A stretch of 64,000 nucleotides of DNA, taken from Patiria miniata. Its lineage: Eukaryota > Echinodermata > Asteroidea > Valvatida > Asterinidae. The stretch spans positions 5,022,001 through 5,086,000 of the forward strand of contig NW_024037065.1 in NCBI RefSeq assembly GCF_015706575.1, given 5' to 3'. Made by a program: the position numbers and the translations under genes. Below, one piece after another: positions 52,857-64,000 of the stretch (the stretch's first letter is position 1; every line of letters starts with the position of its first letter). The notes below the pieces were generated by a model, which was given only the letters and a program-made list of their open reading frames with translations, did not search any database and was not told the origin of the DNA.

Positions 52857-53971
52857 GACCTTTATAAAATAAAATGTAAATTTTAACAAACATCTTGGGT
52901 CAAGCCTCTTCAAACGCTGGCATTGGAGTTAATTTAAAGATTGTAGTAAGAGTTTAATATTAAATTCCAGTGATTTACTAATAAACAATTGATTTGTTAA
53001 TTATTTGCGAATTCTGAGGGTAGGAGATTCATGAACTATGCCCAAAAAGGCAAAATACTCAAACAGGAGAGAGTTTGAAACTAAAAATTGCAATGGTGGA
53101 CAAGGTTTGGCTTAATGTAAAGAAGGGGAAAATGGCAAATTTTACTTTAAAAATGGTAGCAATTAAAATAAAAAGCTTATAATCTAATAATTACTATTTG
53201 TACTTCTCAATTGGAATGGATTATCTTGTGATTTAAAATACCCCCAGCTGCAATAAACAAGATTCTCACGGAACTGGTTAAGCACTCGTCAATCTGCCTA
53301 TACTTTTGCACGCAGGTAAGTTCCCTATACAATTACACGTAAACATGACATGGAGATGAACCTATCTTTCATTGCAAAAAATATTAGCTCGGTTCTCGCA
53401 AAATTGGAAGATTACAATAATTCATGGAGTATTATACTAGCCAAGGGAAAATCGCCAAAAAAATCCGGTTTTTGAGAGAGAAAGCAGAATTCTGGGGCTC
53501 GTTTTTGCGCGCGTAAAGTTCATGCGCGTTTTTGCATAGAGACGTCACAAACGCGTGCGTAATGCGTCTTCTCGCGTGGTTTCGGATTACAATTATAATA
53601 ATTTATGTGCGCATGCTCAGACTAAGTTTCCGCGGGTGTCATATTTCATTAACGTACGTGTTATACAGTTGATCAACTTCAGATTGATTAATGGTTTTAT
53701 GAATATTGAAAAGTACGTACATATGTTTGTGTGAATTATATTCAAATCTGGTTTGAATATTCACTAGAGTTGACAGCAACTAGCTGTGCAGTTACTTTGT
53801 GAATAAAGTTCGCGAGTGACAGGCAAATATACTGCCCCGTATTCCATCTGGCCGAGCGAATCGGCAACCTAAAACGCATGTATTGTTAATGGATGTCTGA
53901 CATAGTCAGTGTGCCCGAAGTGCAATTGCTGTCGTTTTGAATTCGAAAAGTACGTACATAAAATATTTTCA

Positions 53972-56323
53972 CAAGCAGAAATATATGGTTTCTACAGCCA
54001 CTTTCATCTCCTCTACAGCCAGCCTCCTCTCTTCCAGTTGCAGTTGCTTTTACTTCAATCTTTCTTCCGCCTGCTGTTTCTTCTTAAGAATCTCTATAAT
54101 TGAAAGCTGTTTGCTACTAATTGAGATCCTTTGTTCTGAAATGTAATATGAAAACACGCAACAATGTCATTTCTTCTTGATTTGATGGGATATTGTTTCA
54201 CTCCAAGACACTGTGCTGTTTAAAAAATACCATGTCTGAGTATCTTCCATGTTTGCTCTTATTTCCACTGGACATATTGCTCTCTGCAAAACTGACAACA
54301 CAGTCTTAAGATCCCTCGTGTTGCTAGTTCATACTAGTCCATGCACCTTCATCAAATATATTAAGCGGCCACTACATATTTTCCTAATAAAGTTGATGTT
54401 CATATGGTGGGTTGTGATTGAGGTTAATTGACAACAATTTGAGACCAAGTGTAGCCTACATAAGCCACTAACATTATTTTTGTCCATGCTTTATGTCAAA
54501 GATGCATATGAAGTGAAATGTGCCTTCATTGAGATTTGTATTCATATTTACTTAAGTCACTATTTTACACATCTGTGACATTTAACCCTGCTATAATTAT
54601 CTTAGTAACGATACAAATGTATTGGTCAGTGGTCAGGAGCTAATAATAGTGTTTGACATTTTGTTAAAAAGCTATCAGGTATTCTTCGGCAACAAACCTA
54701 AATTAAGGAAATGTTATCAACCTGAGGCCTTCGAGTGTACAAAAACTTACTCTTAATTCCCTCGCTGGTCGTCCCTTCTTGATCGCCAGTGGCTGTTTCA
54801 AATAAAGAAAATAGAATTCAAAGATTACAGTATTGCCGCAAAACTTTACAGAATACAAATTGTCTTGCGAAGAAGAAATATAGAATATTATAAGTGGAAC
54901 CTTAATCTTGGTCTGAACTCCTTATTAAAAAAATTATTTGAATATACACACAAAATGATCTCACCAAAACCTCTTACATGCAGCATTAGGGTTTGGTAGT
55001 GGTGGGGTGGTCAGCTATTGATGACCTTGCATTTGGTGGCTCAAACAACACAACTGACAACCTCTTTTTGGGGGAACTCAAAAATGACAAAAGCTGCCAA
55101 CTCTTGGAGGGAACTCAAAAATAACAAAGCTGACGACTTTTTGGAAGAAACTCAAAAATAACAAAAACTAACAACCTCTTTCGGATGGAACTCAAAAATG
55201 ACACAACTGACAACCTCTTGGAGGGAACTCAAAAATAACAAAACTGACAACCTCTTCGAGGGAACTCAAAAATAACAAAACTGACAACCTCTTGGAGGGA
55301 ACTCAAAAATAACAAAACTGACAACCTCTTCGAGGGAACTCAAACCCCTGAGCCACTGACTGCCTCGGGTGCACCACTGATTTCACTACACAAAGATCTT
55401 ACCATTGAGCCCCCTCATGGCAGCCAACCTGATGTCAGTGCCTCCTGGCGTGGTCAGCAGCTTTCTCTTTTCCACCTTCTTCATCTTGTCCTTCTTTTTA
55501 TCTTCTCCAGTCTCTTTCAGACTTTTGATCTCTTGCAGCAGTTCTTTCTTCTATCCATATTGTTCTTCAGTGCCTGATCTGAAATTAGTTAAGTTTATAA
55601 CTACTGCCTGGGTAAGTTACTTTTTATTGAATTTGAAATCTTAACTGTATTTATTATTAATTAAAAAAAAAATAAACTGGACAGTTCAAAAACTTTTTGA
55701 CACCATTTATTTTGTTTTGTGTGTGGGTATCCTTTCAGTTATTCAGCGAACCAAAGCATTAAAGTATTTCAGTTCAACTACAAAATTCTTTCAAAAATGC
55801 CTACAGCCAATAGAATTATTTAACATATCTAAAAGGTCATTTACTCTGATTTGAAATTGAAATTAATTAAAGATTAGAATATTTCATTCCGTTATGCATT
55901 CCATCACCCAACTATGCAAACGCAATCTAATCACTCCTTTAAACAGTGTGGTTATTATCAATCTTTACCTTTTCAAGTTTATTTTGTCCTCTTTAATAAA
56001 GAACGACAGTTGTCGCAGACAGCGCTCTCTAGCCGAACGTGGCATTACCCTCTTGTTGAATGCTTTTGTGCATTCCTGTGCAATTTCTCCCACGCTTCAT
56101 TTGGGTCATCTGAAATGAACACCAGAAAACACATATATATTCTTATAGGATACTCTGAAAATTGGAAATGTGTTACCGCTACCATCAATTAAACTTAGTA
56201 GAGTATATGCCACTTATTACATACCACAGTTGAAGGGATTTTGTGCAAAACTTCCTGACAGAGAAGTATGTCAAGTGCAGGTGTGAATCGGAGTGCACCG
56301 GTGACACTTTCCTTTACCGTTGC
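53972..56323 (-). pseudogene. Broken Myb/SANT-like DNA-binding gene, five exons
   Basis: Exons 56225-56323 ('LRFTPALDILLCQEVLHKIP'), 55969-56109 ('RSARERCLRQLSFFIKEDKI'), 55403-55578 ('KKELLQEIKSLKETGEDKKK'), 54751-54792 and 53972-54135 ('EILKKKQQAEERLK') have good splice sites and matching phases. The first two form a Myb/SANT-like domain, and the last is coiled coil. The same set is common in proteins of PIF/Harbinger-type and host-derived families. Breaks: a frameshift in exon 2 near 56085, a TAG in exon 3 near 55555 and a TAA in exon 5. The 5' end is not visible. Expression is unlikely to give a full protein. Confidence 0.62.
55040..55346 (+). repeat. 37-bp tandem repeat, about eight units
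   Basis: The unit is near AACTCAAAAATAACAAAACT plus GACAACCTCTTGGAGGG. The last four units alternate between CTTGGAGGG and CTTCGAGGG, indicating recent growth as dimers. It lies in an intron of the Myb/SANT-like pseudogene. Confidence 0.85.
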
Positions 56324-56329
56324 CTGCCA

Positions 56330-57491
56330 GAACAAATAAAAATCATTGATTTGAATGACACAATAGGCCTCCAATCTGAAAACTCCATCTTATCCTCACA
56401 TTCGCACCTGGCCCTAGACTAAACTAGGCCTGACCCTAGACTAGGCCAGGTCTAGACTGTTTTTAGATCAACATGTGCAATATCAAGCTCAACCTTGACT
56501 TAATCGTCACAAGACATTGCCTTTTGTTATTGCCATACATGTATATTTATTGACTCTTGTCCATTTAAACTAAAGGTAGAGAGATTTGTGACTCTCTAAT
56601 AATGTGAATCATTTCCAAGGATGTAATTTGGTAAAAAGATAATTTTGTTTTATTCCAGTTTCAAAAGAAAAAAATATGACGGAAAAAATAAGAAGTCCCT
56701 AATATGTAAGCAGCTGCTGGTTAATCCTATTTTTGTTCTTGGCTTTCTTGGAACGAAATCTGCGAATCATTTTCATGATCTTTGTCTATATTCCTAGTAA
56801 TAATATTAATATGTTGCTAGACAGAGAGACTTGGGCTAAGGCCTATGCTGAAACAAAATCGACTTGACTCCTTCTGTATCCTCCCCGCGCTATTTTAATT
56901 GCAGTAGGCCTATATTGGTCCTCGTATTTTCTATTAGGCTACTACTAGTTTTGGACGTACGTCTCCATCAGAAATAACAAGAGAATAACAGCAACAGCAA
57001 CAACAAAACAACTGGATATTCTACTCGTGTATAGACGTACACCGGTGCTCATGTAAACACGTTAGCACGACATGGTTAGGCCTGAGCTGCATAGCCTAGG
57101 GCATAGGCCTACATGCTATATCATGCTACGTGCTACATACAACGTATAGCATGCACGTGCACAGTGCTTTCCCACATGAAAACTTCACAAGCAAGGGTCT
57201 TTTTGCAAATGCATCAAAGTGGACTGAAGTTTGACCAATAAGTACGTCATTAGTGGTCTATAATCAGCGAACTTTCATTCTAAAGAGAACTATTTTCTTT
57301 GCACTGTCCAAAAACGTTTCAAAAATGTTGCAATTACTCACGCTTTGACCCAACGAGAACTTACCATTTTACACATATTGGACGTCCGTGCGAATCCCTC
57401 GTACGTAAGTAACAATACGCGGGAAGTGATGACGTCAGCAAAAATACACACACTTTTCGCGTTCGTGATGCGTGCACGTAACGTGCATCTA
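56330..57491. other. Non-coding stretch
   Basis: Contains short repeats of AGGCCTA and CTAGAC (56410-56460). No gene is supported. Confidence 0.45.
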
Positions 57492-57634
57492 AACCTCCCT
57501 AATAAGTTGTATGAGCGGGCGTGCGCTGACCTGAAGTTGCACTTTCCTCGTGTTGAATACATTTAAGATTGTTACTTCGTGAAAACGAAAATTTACAGTT
57601 TCTCAGCCTTTTCGGTTTCACGAACTAACACTCA
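57492..57634. mobile_element. Fragment of the CGTCACCGACACCACG MITE family
   Basis: Matches the interior of the full copy (44270-44410), for example 'GACCTGAAGTTGCACTTTCC'. It stops abruptly at the Helitron fragment, and both termini are missing. Confidence 0.7.
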
Positions 57635-58143
57635 TCGTAGATGCGACAGTATGCTTCAGATGCAGTAATGTATCGCCCGAGTTCATATCCTGTGACCTCA
57701 TCACGTCGCAACGCCTGTAGCGTCTCCTCATCTGGCACGTCTAGTCTGACCAGGCACTGATCTGGTCCCTTTTCAAGGTATTTGTACAGGTACTTCAAAC
57801 TGGTGATAGCACAAACGATCTCAAGGTTGATGTGAACATTGTAAAGGAGTAGAATATAGGGATTATATGGCACAACCCATGCGTTGTTGACTGATATGTT
57901 GACGCCGCCTCTGATTGTCTTAACGATGTGATCACCAGGTGCTGTTTCTGCAGAGAGGATAAGCTTGTCTGTTCTTGCAGGACCTTCGGATAGTGCTTTG
58001 TGCACTTCTGGTCTGCCATGCAGGGGCTGGCATTTTTCCATTCCCCGCATGGACCGTGAATCATCATAATACTGCGAACTGGTGTGGTATTGATTAATGT
58101 TACATGATTTTATTGTATCAGTTTGTAATGTGTAGTTTGTCAT
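57625..58143 (-). pseudogene. Helitron replicase/helicase fragment
   Basis: The minus-strand ORF reads 'SVNNAWVVPYNPYILLLYNV' and 'CAITSLKYLYKYLEKGPDQC', ending 'GRYITASEAYCRIYDEC'. This is the linker between the HUH nuclease and helicase in Helitron proteins. In another frame, 58067-57930 reads 'MIHGPCGEWKNASPCM', the segment just before it, so a frameshift lies near 57960. The HUH motif and the helicase are absent. It is a truncated copy. Confidence 0.75.
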
Positions 58144-58199
58144 AACATTTCTATTTTACATTTTTAGGTTCTAAATAATTTCGTGCAATTTGCTTGCAG

Positions 58200-58534
58200 A
58201 GCCTGAAATGACAACTGACGTGGAAGCAGAAGATGAACCAACGTCAAAAGACTCTGATTCAGAAGGTAAGTTCTAAAGTCCTTTTGTACTTTCACTTTTG
58301 TTTTATTTTTAATATGTTCACACGCGCAAATCGGCACAAGCAATATACAATTTTAACTTTTTAGGCTTACTTTATCTTATTTCCTGTAAAGGTCCAGCTC
58401 TAAACACACTCGGAGATGATGCAGCCATTGAGTTAGCTGGTGAATATCTAGAGGGCTTTCTTATTGATGAGCCTGTTGCAGGTGATGCAGTGCCATTGTT
58501 TGAACAGTTTAACACCACTCCTCCCCAACCCTAA
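58200..58534 (+). CDS. Two 3' exons of an unidentified gene
   Basis: Exon 58200-58265 (after TTGCAG, before GTAAGT) encodes 'MTTDVEAEDEPTSKDSDSEG'. Exon 58392-58534 (after CTGTAAAG) encodes 'LNTLGDDAAIELAGEYLEGF' and ends PPQP with a TAA stop. Phases match, and the product is acidic. Upstream exons were not found, because the Helitron fragment lies there, so the gene may be truncated. No family recognised. Confidence 0.42.
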
Positions 58535-58539
58535 ACCTA

Positions 58540-59480
58540 AAAGTCAAACAATAAGGTAGTCAAACACAACCGTAACAGAGGTTTGTCTTATTACTCTGAA
58601 AAGTCACACAAGTTCATCGAGGGTAGGAAACCCCTATCAACGAATTGATGAACGGGAAACAGGTGCAGTTACAAATTGAATTGCGCAAAGTTTGATGATC
58701 AGGCAGTCAAGGCTTGAAGAGACGAGTTCTATGAAAAAGAGAGAAATTTTATTGTCCCTTCAGAAGGAGTACATAGCTCGACACGTCAATTACAATATTA
58801 TCAGTTAAAAGAGGCGTCACAAAAAAAAGAGTTAAATACAATCGTCCCAAGGGAAGTTGTACAAGTTTGTAGAACGACCTGTCTGAGCGCACTTGCAATA
58901 TAGCAGACCGCCAAATCCGTACTGTACTACATAAAAAAAATAGACAAACCGGGGTGCTTGAAGGGGGGGGGGGCGGTGTGGTATGAAAAAGAAAGAGAAG
59001 TAGTATAAGAGACCCACGATTGATCCAACCAACACCTCAACCGCTTTCCTCTTGTTGAATCACATCATTGTAGATCATTTACAAATTGGAACATGCGGAA
59101 CATCTCTGCAGAACTAACCAGGGGCAAAAAGTATAGGATGTGAAAAAGAGCATCCCGGCTCTGTATCATTTTCTCTGTTTAAGAATGTGATGAGAGAACG
59201 AAGCCTCAAAATTCACAGGCAAAATTTCAAAGGATAAATGCAGAATTTGCGAAATAGTTCGTGAATGTAGCGAATACGAATGTCAAAACATCTAATTGAC
59301 TATACTAGGAACATGCAGGAAGGAGATTTCTGAAGTAAGAAAACTCAAAGAACAGAGTAAAGTTAAGGACAACTCCGACAATTCCTCTGTTTTTGATTTG
59401 TAGCAGAACATCTACCTCCCGGAGTCGAACAGGGCTGAAATATTCTATAAACGCCGACTTTCGTGTTATAATTTTACCAT
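58540..59480. other. Non-coding stretch
   Basis: No supported gene. A G-run occurs at about 58964. Confidence 0.45.
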
Positions 59481-59486
59481 CTATTT

Positions 59487-59880
59487 ACCATTGGTCCGAA
59501 GTCACATTGGTCCGACGTCCCATTGGTCAGACGTCCCGGTCTTACGGCCCATTGCTCTATACGTTCCATTGGTATAAAGGTCCCATTGGTCCGACGTCGT
59601 CTCATTGGTCCGTCGCCCCATAGGATTAGGGTTAGGCTTAGTCAACATGAACAAGTGGAATTACACAGTATAAAGCCCGGTTCATACTTCACGCGAAAGC
59701 ATGTGCGAAGCGAAATTCCTGACAACAATGGTGGACGCGCTTTGATTATTGTTGACGTCACAAATTTCGCTTCGCTTTCGCTTTTGCGTGAAGTATGAAC
59801 CGGGCTTAATGTTTCGTAGGACCAATGGGACGTCGGACCAATGGGACTTCGGACCAATGGGACTTCGGACTATCGAGACG
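59487..59880. mobile_element. Foldback of CATTGGTCCGACGTCC repeats, interrupted by a MITE
   Basis: Left arm: about seven degenerate 16-20-bp units of CATTGGTCCGACGTCC (59487-59625). Right arm: three inverted units (59818-59872, 'GGACCAATGGGACGTC'). The arms differ in copy number, as in foldback elements with terminal minisatellites. Confidence 0.7.
59674..59806. mobile_element. 133-bp PIF/Harbinger-like MITE with TAA duplication
   Basis: Termini AGCCCGGTTCATACTTCACG inverted at both ends (25-bp match). TAA at 59671-59673 and 59807-59809 is the 3-bp duplication typical of PIF/Harbinger insertions. It sits inside the foldback. Confidence 0.8.
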
Positions 59881-62166
59881 TAACCCTATAACTTAGCCTC
59901 CCGTCAGTGAATTTTGGCATAAATACTTGAAAGAACAACCGTTATAAACCCTACAAATAACAAAATGGTAGACTCGCCGGTATGTCAGCTCTGCGACGAA
60001 ATGTACCAAATGTCAGAGTAGTAGTTGGTCAAGCTTTGCAGATCAGCCCGACTTTTCTTTCCCCGATTCTTTTGTTCCAGTTGATGAACAGATATCTTGA
60101 ACAGTGAACAGGCGAGCCCGAAACTTAGCAAAGCGTCTGTTGGGCAAAAATTAATCAAGGGGACAGACTGCCTTTTCTGTGTACAGAGCAGACAGTACAT
60201 GTCAGCTAGCAGCCTGTGTCTGTGAAAGGTGCAAAAACATGTGCTTTATAGTATTGCCCACTCTCCCCTCCCAGAGGATTTTTTAAATGTTTGGTTGTCA
60301 GCAATAATTAAATAAATGTTTATATAGTTCTTCTGACATCAATCCCACCAAAGAAAACCCGCTTTACAACCATTCCAATACGCCGTGATAATGTCCGTAT
60401 AATATTTAGTATGCCTAATAATAGTAAGTTTTGCAGAACGCCCCCATCTGCTGCGGGAGGGTCCATTAGGAAGGCGAAACTCTTCTACAATGCAGTAGAT
60501 AAGCCCTTCTTTTCAATTCCCATCTCTGAGGTATTTGGAAATTTTAAATTGCTAATGAACACTCCATGTAATGTAATCAATTTGTTATTTAAGTATTCTT
60601 TGATGTAGTTCTCTTCATACATAATGCATAACTGTAACACTGTCTAATACATTATTTGCCAGGTATGCCCAGCTACTCTGCACAATCAGTTTGGGCATCT
60701 AGTTCAAACCGTATGGTTTGGTTGAGGAGGATTGCAGAAATAAGACAGGAGATAGCAGATCTGGCAATGTCAAATGGAGATGCTGCTAAGTTTGGAGAGG
60801 GCCCCTTTGCGTTGCACATCGTTTATGCTGCTAAGGTCAGAGCAAGTGAATCCAAGATGAATTGAAAGACCTTCATAAGCAACCTGCCACAATTCCCATC
60901 CTAAATGACAATATCAATGCCCCAGACGTTGTAGATGGCGCAACCGCTCAAATAAACAATCTCACTGAGGAACTTAATATCTTAATATAATAGGGATAGG
61001 CCGTAATCTGAGAACCATGTTTAAAGTACCATTTGACACAAGTCACATAGTTATAGATGTTATAGAAGTAAAAGGGCCACGAGCATCAATTAAAATATTG
61101 TAAATGGTGCTTACCCAAATGTCACATTTCTCAAGTTTTTATTACTGTAAATCTTACCTATATCCTTCAAGAGACCAGGCATTTTCGTCTTGTAAATTCC
61201 TGTTGTCTTTTTGGCATTACTTCCAAGCAGTTTTGAGTATTTTCCTGCCGAAATTGTGTGTGTGCACTCACGTGTTTGTGTACACTTGTCAGCTTTGCTA
61301 TAAATAGCGTGATTGAAAATCAAACATAACTGCCATTTGAGCGGAGGTTAAAACGTTTGTGATTGGCTGAAAGTTCTGAAATTATTAGTGGAAGACTGAG
61401 ACTTCTAAAAAGTAATTCATTTTTGTAGAAAGTTGAGATATCTTGCTTTTTAATATGTAAAGTTGTCTAATTTGAAGCAACTGTGGAAGTTACGAGAAAT
61501 GTTGGAGAAATTTAGGAGAAATTATCGCTATACATGAATTACTTTACTGTGACTGTTTACGAATATGGGCGTGGCCTATTTACTATCGCGTACTTTTGAC
61601 TTCGCGCTGGGCGCGTAGGCCGTAGGGTATAAATAGGGCTGATTTTTGCTAATTAAGTAATTTGGATTTGGATTTGGTTGATGGTGGTCTTACGAATATA
61701 TTGTGCTGCTGAATAACGACGCAATTAATTGTGCTTTTGGGAGCTAGCTAGTCTGAGCTATTTAATGAAAGTGAACCAAATACTGGGGGAGCCAAGCCAT
61801 ATTAATTTACTGCATCACTCATGTAGTGCAGAGCCAAGATAAATAATTTACTAGATTTACCTGGACCACTGCATCATTGAATTGTGCAGTGGGGAGCACT
61901 GCATTATTTTGCGCATTGGGGAGCCAAGGTTAAGATTTGTTCGGCCATTGCATCATCGTTTGTGCATTGGGGAGCTCTGCATTGTTTTGTGTATTGGGGA
62001 GCTGTACTGAGTTAGAAGCAGACAGTAGAGACACAGTGGGTTTTTATTAGAGATTCAGTGGAATTAGGCTGACGAGTCTGTTTTCCCGAGTATTTTTGAG
62101 AAAGGCCTGGGGCCTAAGTAGTATTTCTGAGAAAGGCCTGGGGCCTTAGTAAATTCTTCTTGAAGG
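59881..62166. other. Gene-poor stretch with one exon-like block
   Basis: 60663-60865 on the plus strand ('WLRRIAEIRQEIADLAMSNG', 'GEGPFALHIVYAAKVRASES') looks coding but is unassigned. A clean TATA box (GGGTATAAATAGGG, about 61626) may mark a promoter or LTR. 'CATTGGGGAGC' repeats occur at about 61890-62000. Confidence 0.4.
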
Positions 62167-62168
62167 CA

Positions 62169-62336
62169 GACAGGTTTATTCGATACCTGGTCTTTGCTTT
62201 GCAAGTTGAGTAGACAGGTTTAAACGATACCTGGTCTTTGTTTTGCAAGTTGAGTAGACAGGTTTAAACGATACCTGGTCTTTCCTTTGCAAGTTAGGTG
62301 GACAGGTTTAAACGATACCTTGCTCCATAATTTTAT
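62169..62336 (+). repeat. 44-bp tandem repeat, four units
   Basis: Units start at 62169, 62213, 62257 and 62301 with GACAGGTTTAAACGATACCT (first unit TTATTCG) and continue GGTCTTTGTTTTGCAAGTTG. The last is partial. Confidence 0.85.
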
Positions 62337-62466
62337 ATTATACTGTCTGCAACCTACTCTTTCCCCCACTCTCCTGGTCATTAATTCTGGATTGAAACTA
62401 AGCGAGGATTCGGCAACGCGATTTACTGGATTATAAAGAGATTTACTGTATTACTGGATTGTAAAT

Positions 62467-63046
62467 CGTCACCGACACCACGAAGTAACACCCATCTACA
62501 TACCAGTAAAAACTAGCAATCGGAGAAAACGGCAACTAAAATTGAACGCCTTCTAAAACAACACTTTGCGTCAAAACGACAGAGTATTTTCAGTTGGGTT
62601 TCTCGTTGTTGACACTTGATGAATTGAATTTATTAAATCTGCTATTTTTCGCTCGTTTGTGTATTAAATAAACAAGAAATAAGAGAAAACAGATGAGTGT
62701 TAGTTCGTGAAACCGAAAAAGCTGCGAAACTGTAAATTTTCGTTTTCACGAAGTAACACTCTTCAATGTATTTAACACGAAGAAAGTGCCACTTCAGGTC
62801 AGCGCGCGCGCGCTCATACAACTTGTTACAAGAAGAGAGTTACTTCGTGAAAACGTTTTGCTCACTTACGAGCAGAGTGCGCGTCATGCATTGCAATGGA
62901 AAATGGAACTTGAGTGTTACTTCGTGAAAACGAAAATTGTCACTTTTGCCCAAAAGTTGCCATGGATACTTAGCGTAATTATTAAAGTAAAGCTCTTGAA
63001 ACTTTGAAATTTCGTGCAATGGTAGGCCTTGTTGAATAATGTTTAT
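62467..63046. mobile_element. CGTCACCGACACCACG MITE, inverted copy lacking one end
   Basis: Begins CGTCACCGACACCACGAAGT and follows the full copy (43981-44640) in reverse orientation to about 63046, where similarity ends before the second terminus. Confidence 0.75.
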
Positions 63047-64000
63047 TTTCTCTGTTCGGTTACAGAAGATTTGCTATTGAAATAAAACACTGTGCAGGCA
63101 CACGGAACATCATGTTTTGAATAAGCTTATTTATATTGTAATGACTATCATTCCAGATGAGAAGCGTGGTCTCAGTCGCTATAGAAGCGGTTTTTGTAGG
63201 CCTGATTGTCGACGACAAAAACAGTCTAAAGCAAGACGCGTTAGTATTGCGGAATTCACCGCGGACCGACGTGCATGTACTTAATTCGTACCTTCATGAG
63301 TTTTATCGATAGCCCCATTGGATCTGAGCCATAACCTGACGTTTTACAGGTATCTGCATGTGTATCTGCAGTACGTACGCACAAAAAAATATATATGTAA
63401 ACTGAAGCTCACACAGAACCGGCATTCGCGCGCAAGAAAAGAATCTTCATTTATACATCATGAACACTTTGTCATTTATCGGCACATCATTCCGTGTTCC
63501 TCTCTGTCTCTGACATGATATTAAACTCATATTATACCTTTTCATTTAAGAACAAGGCAACTGCTCTCTGCAGCGGACCTCCAGCTCTTGAAGATGACCT
63601 GGGAATTTTTTGACTTCATGGAGGAGCTGGGGACCGCTGTTTTGGGGAAGCTACGGGGAAAGGAGGAGAGGAAAAGGAAAACGAACGGCCGATAGACGAG
63701 GAGGAATCCATGCCCATAGGTTGTGTGCAAAGCAATTCATTATGTGGCTGGGCATCAATAGGGAGAACCACATAATAACCACTATTGTGGTAATTGTGTG
63801 GATTGGGCAACATCTTTCTCTCATTGTGTGGATTTTCTCATTATGTGGTCATGGTTATTATGTGGCTCAAGTCAATCGGGTCAAAAATGTGCAAAGAATT
63901 CTTATTTTCGCTTAAACATTGAATATTCTATAACTTCGTTTCTACACAGCCAAAGTCTTCCATTCTTTTTTTTATGGTGCTTAATGATTTTTATTCTAAA
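63047..64000. other. Non-coding stretch
   Basis: No supported gene. Repeated 'ATTGTGTGGAT' and 'ATTATGTGG' motifs occur at 63739-63865. Confidence 0.45.

Noticed and set aside
59960..59985. Possible tRNA or snRNA gene near 'GTATGTCAGCTCTGCGACG'
   Set aside because: No cloverleaf or A/B box pair could be built by eye; a similar phrase near 45300 is a dispersed repeat.

Overview
The window is animal genomic DNA, most likely from a marine invertebrate. It is dense in nested transposable elements, and almost every recognisable gene belongs to mobile DNA or is split by GT-AG introns. I cannot name the species. Frequent TACATGTACATGTA-like motifs and the mix of Polinton, ISL2EU, Helitron and Gypsy pieces suggest an echinoderm, hemichordate, lancelet or cnidarian type of genome.

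The centrepiece (4976-22012, 17.0 kb) is an apparently intact Polinton/Maverick- or adintovirus-like self-synthesising element. Its terminal inverted repeats are identical over the outer 130 bp, and a 5-bp target duplication (CATTA) flanks it. Its 14 intact ORFs include a protein-primed family B DNA polymerase, a DD35E retroviral-type integrase, a packaging ATPase, a probable major capsid protein, a TFIIB-like transcription factor, a cluster of small membrane proteins and several long virion-like proteins. Non-coding DNA inside it is organised: a duplicated module with CRE-type TGACGTCA sites (5803-6110), a five-copy repeat in a divergent promoter (7341-7609), six 22-bp iterons (14309-14430) and a perfect 19-bp hairpin between converging genes (11629-11675). 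I found no adenain-type protease. The element sits inside, and splits, a decayed minus-strand multi-exon gene (25632 down to 4281) of a repeated invertebrate family.

From 22.9 to 31.4 kb there is a TGAGTC-rich probable non-autonomous transposon inside an intron of that split gene, a TA-flanked MITE (27332-27918), and a decayed Gypsy-type retrotransposon (protease and integrase C-terminal remnants) that carries a foldback insertion. From 31461 to 42410 lies an ISL2EU-type DNA transposon: matching termini, a DDE transposase whose THAP exon has frameshifts, and, on the opposite strand, an intact three-exon gene for a SAP-SWIM-YqaJ nuclease. Other repeats are lodged in its introns and spacer.

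The remaining 21 kb is repeat-rich non-coding DNA. It holds MITEs and foldbacks, a plausible four-exon minus-strand gene (47113-48526), a broken Myb/SANT-like gene (53972-56323), a Helitron fragment (57625-58143), two phase-matched exons on the plus strand (58200-58534), and several tandem repeats. The first 1.3 kb carries another decayed minus-strand repeat-family gene.
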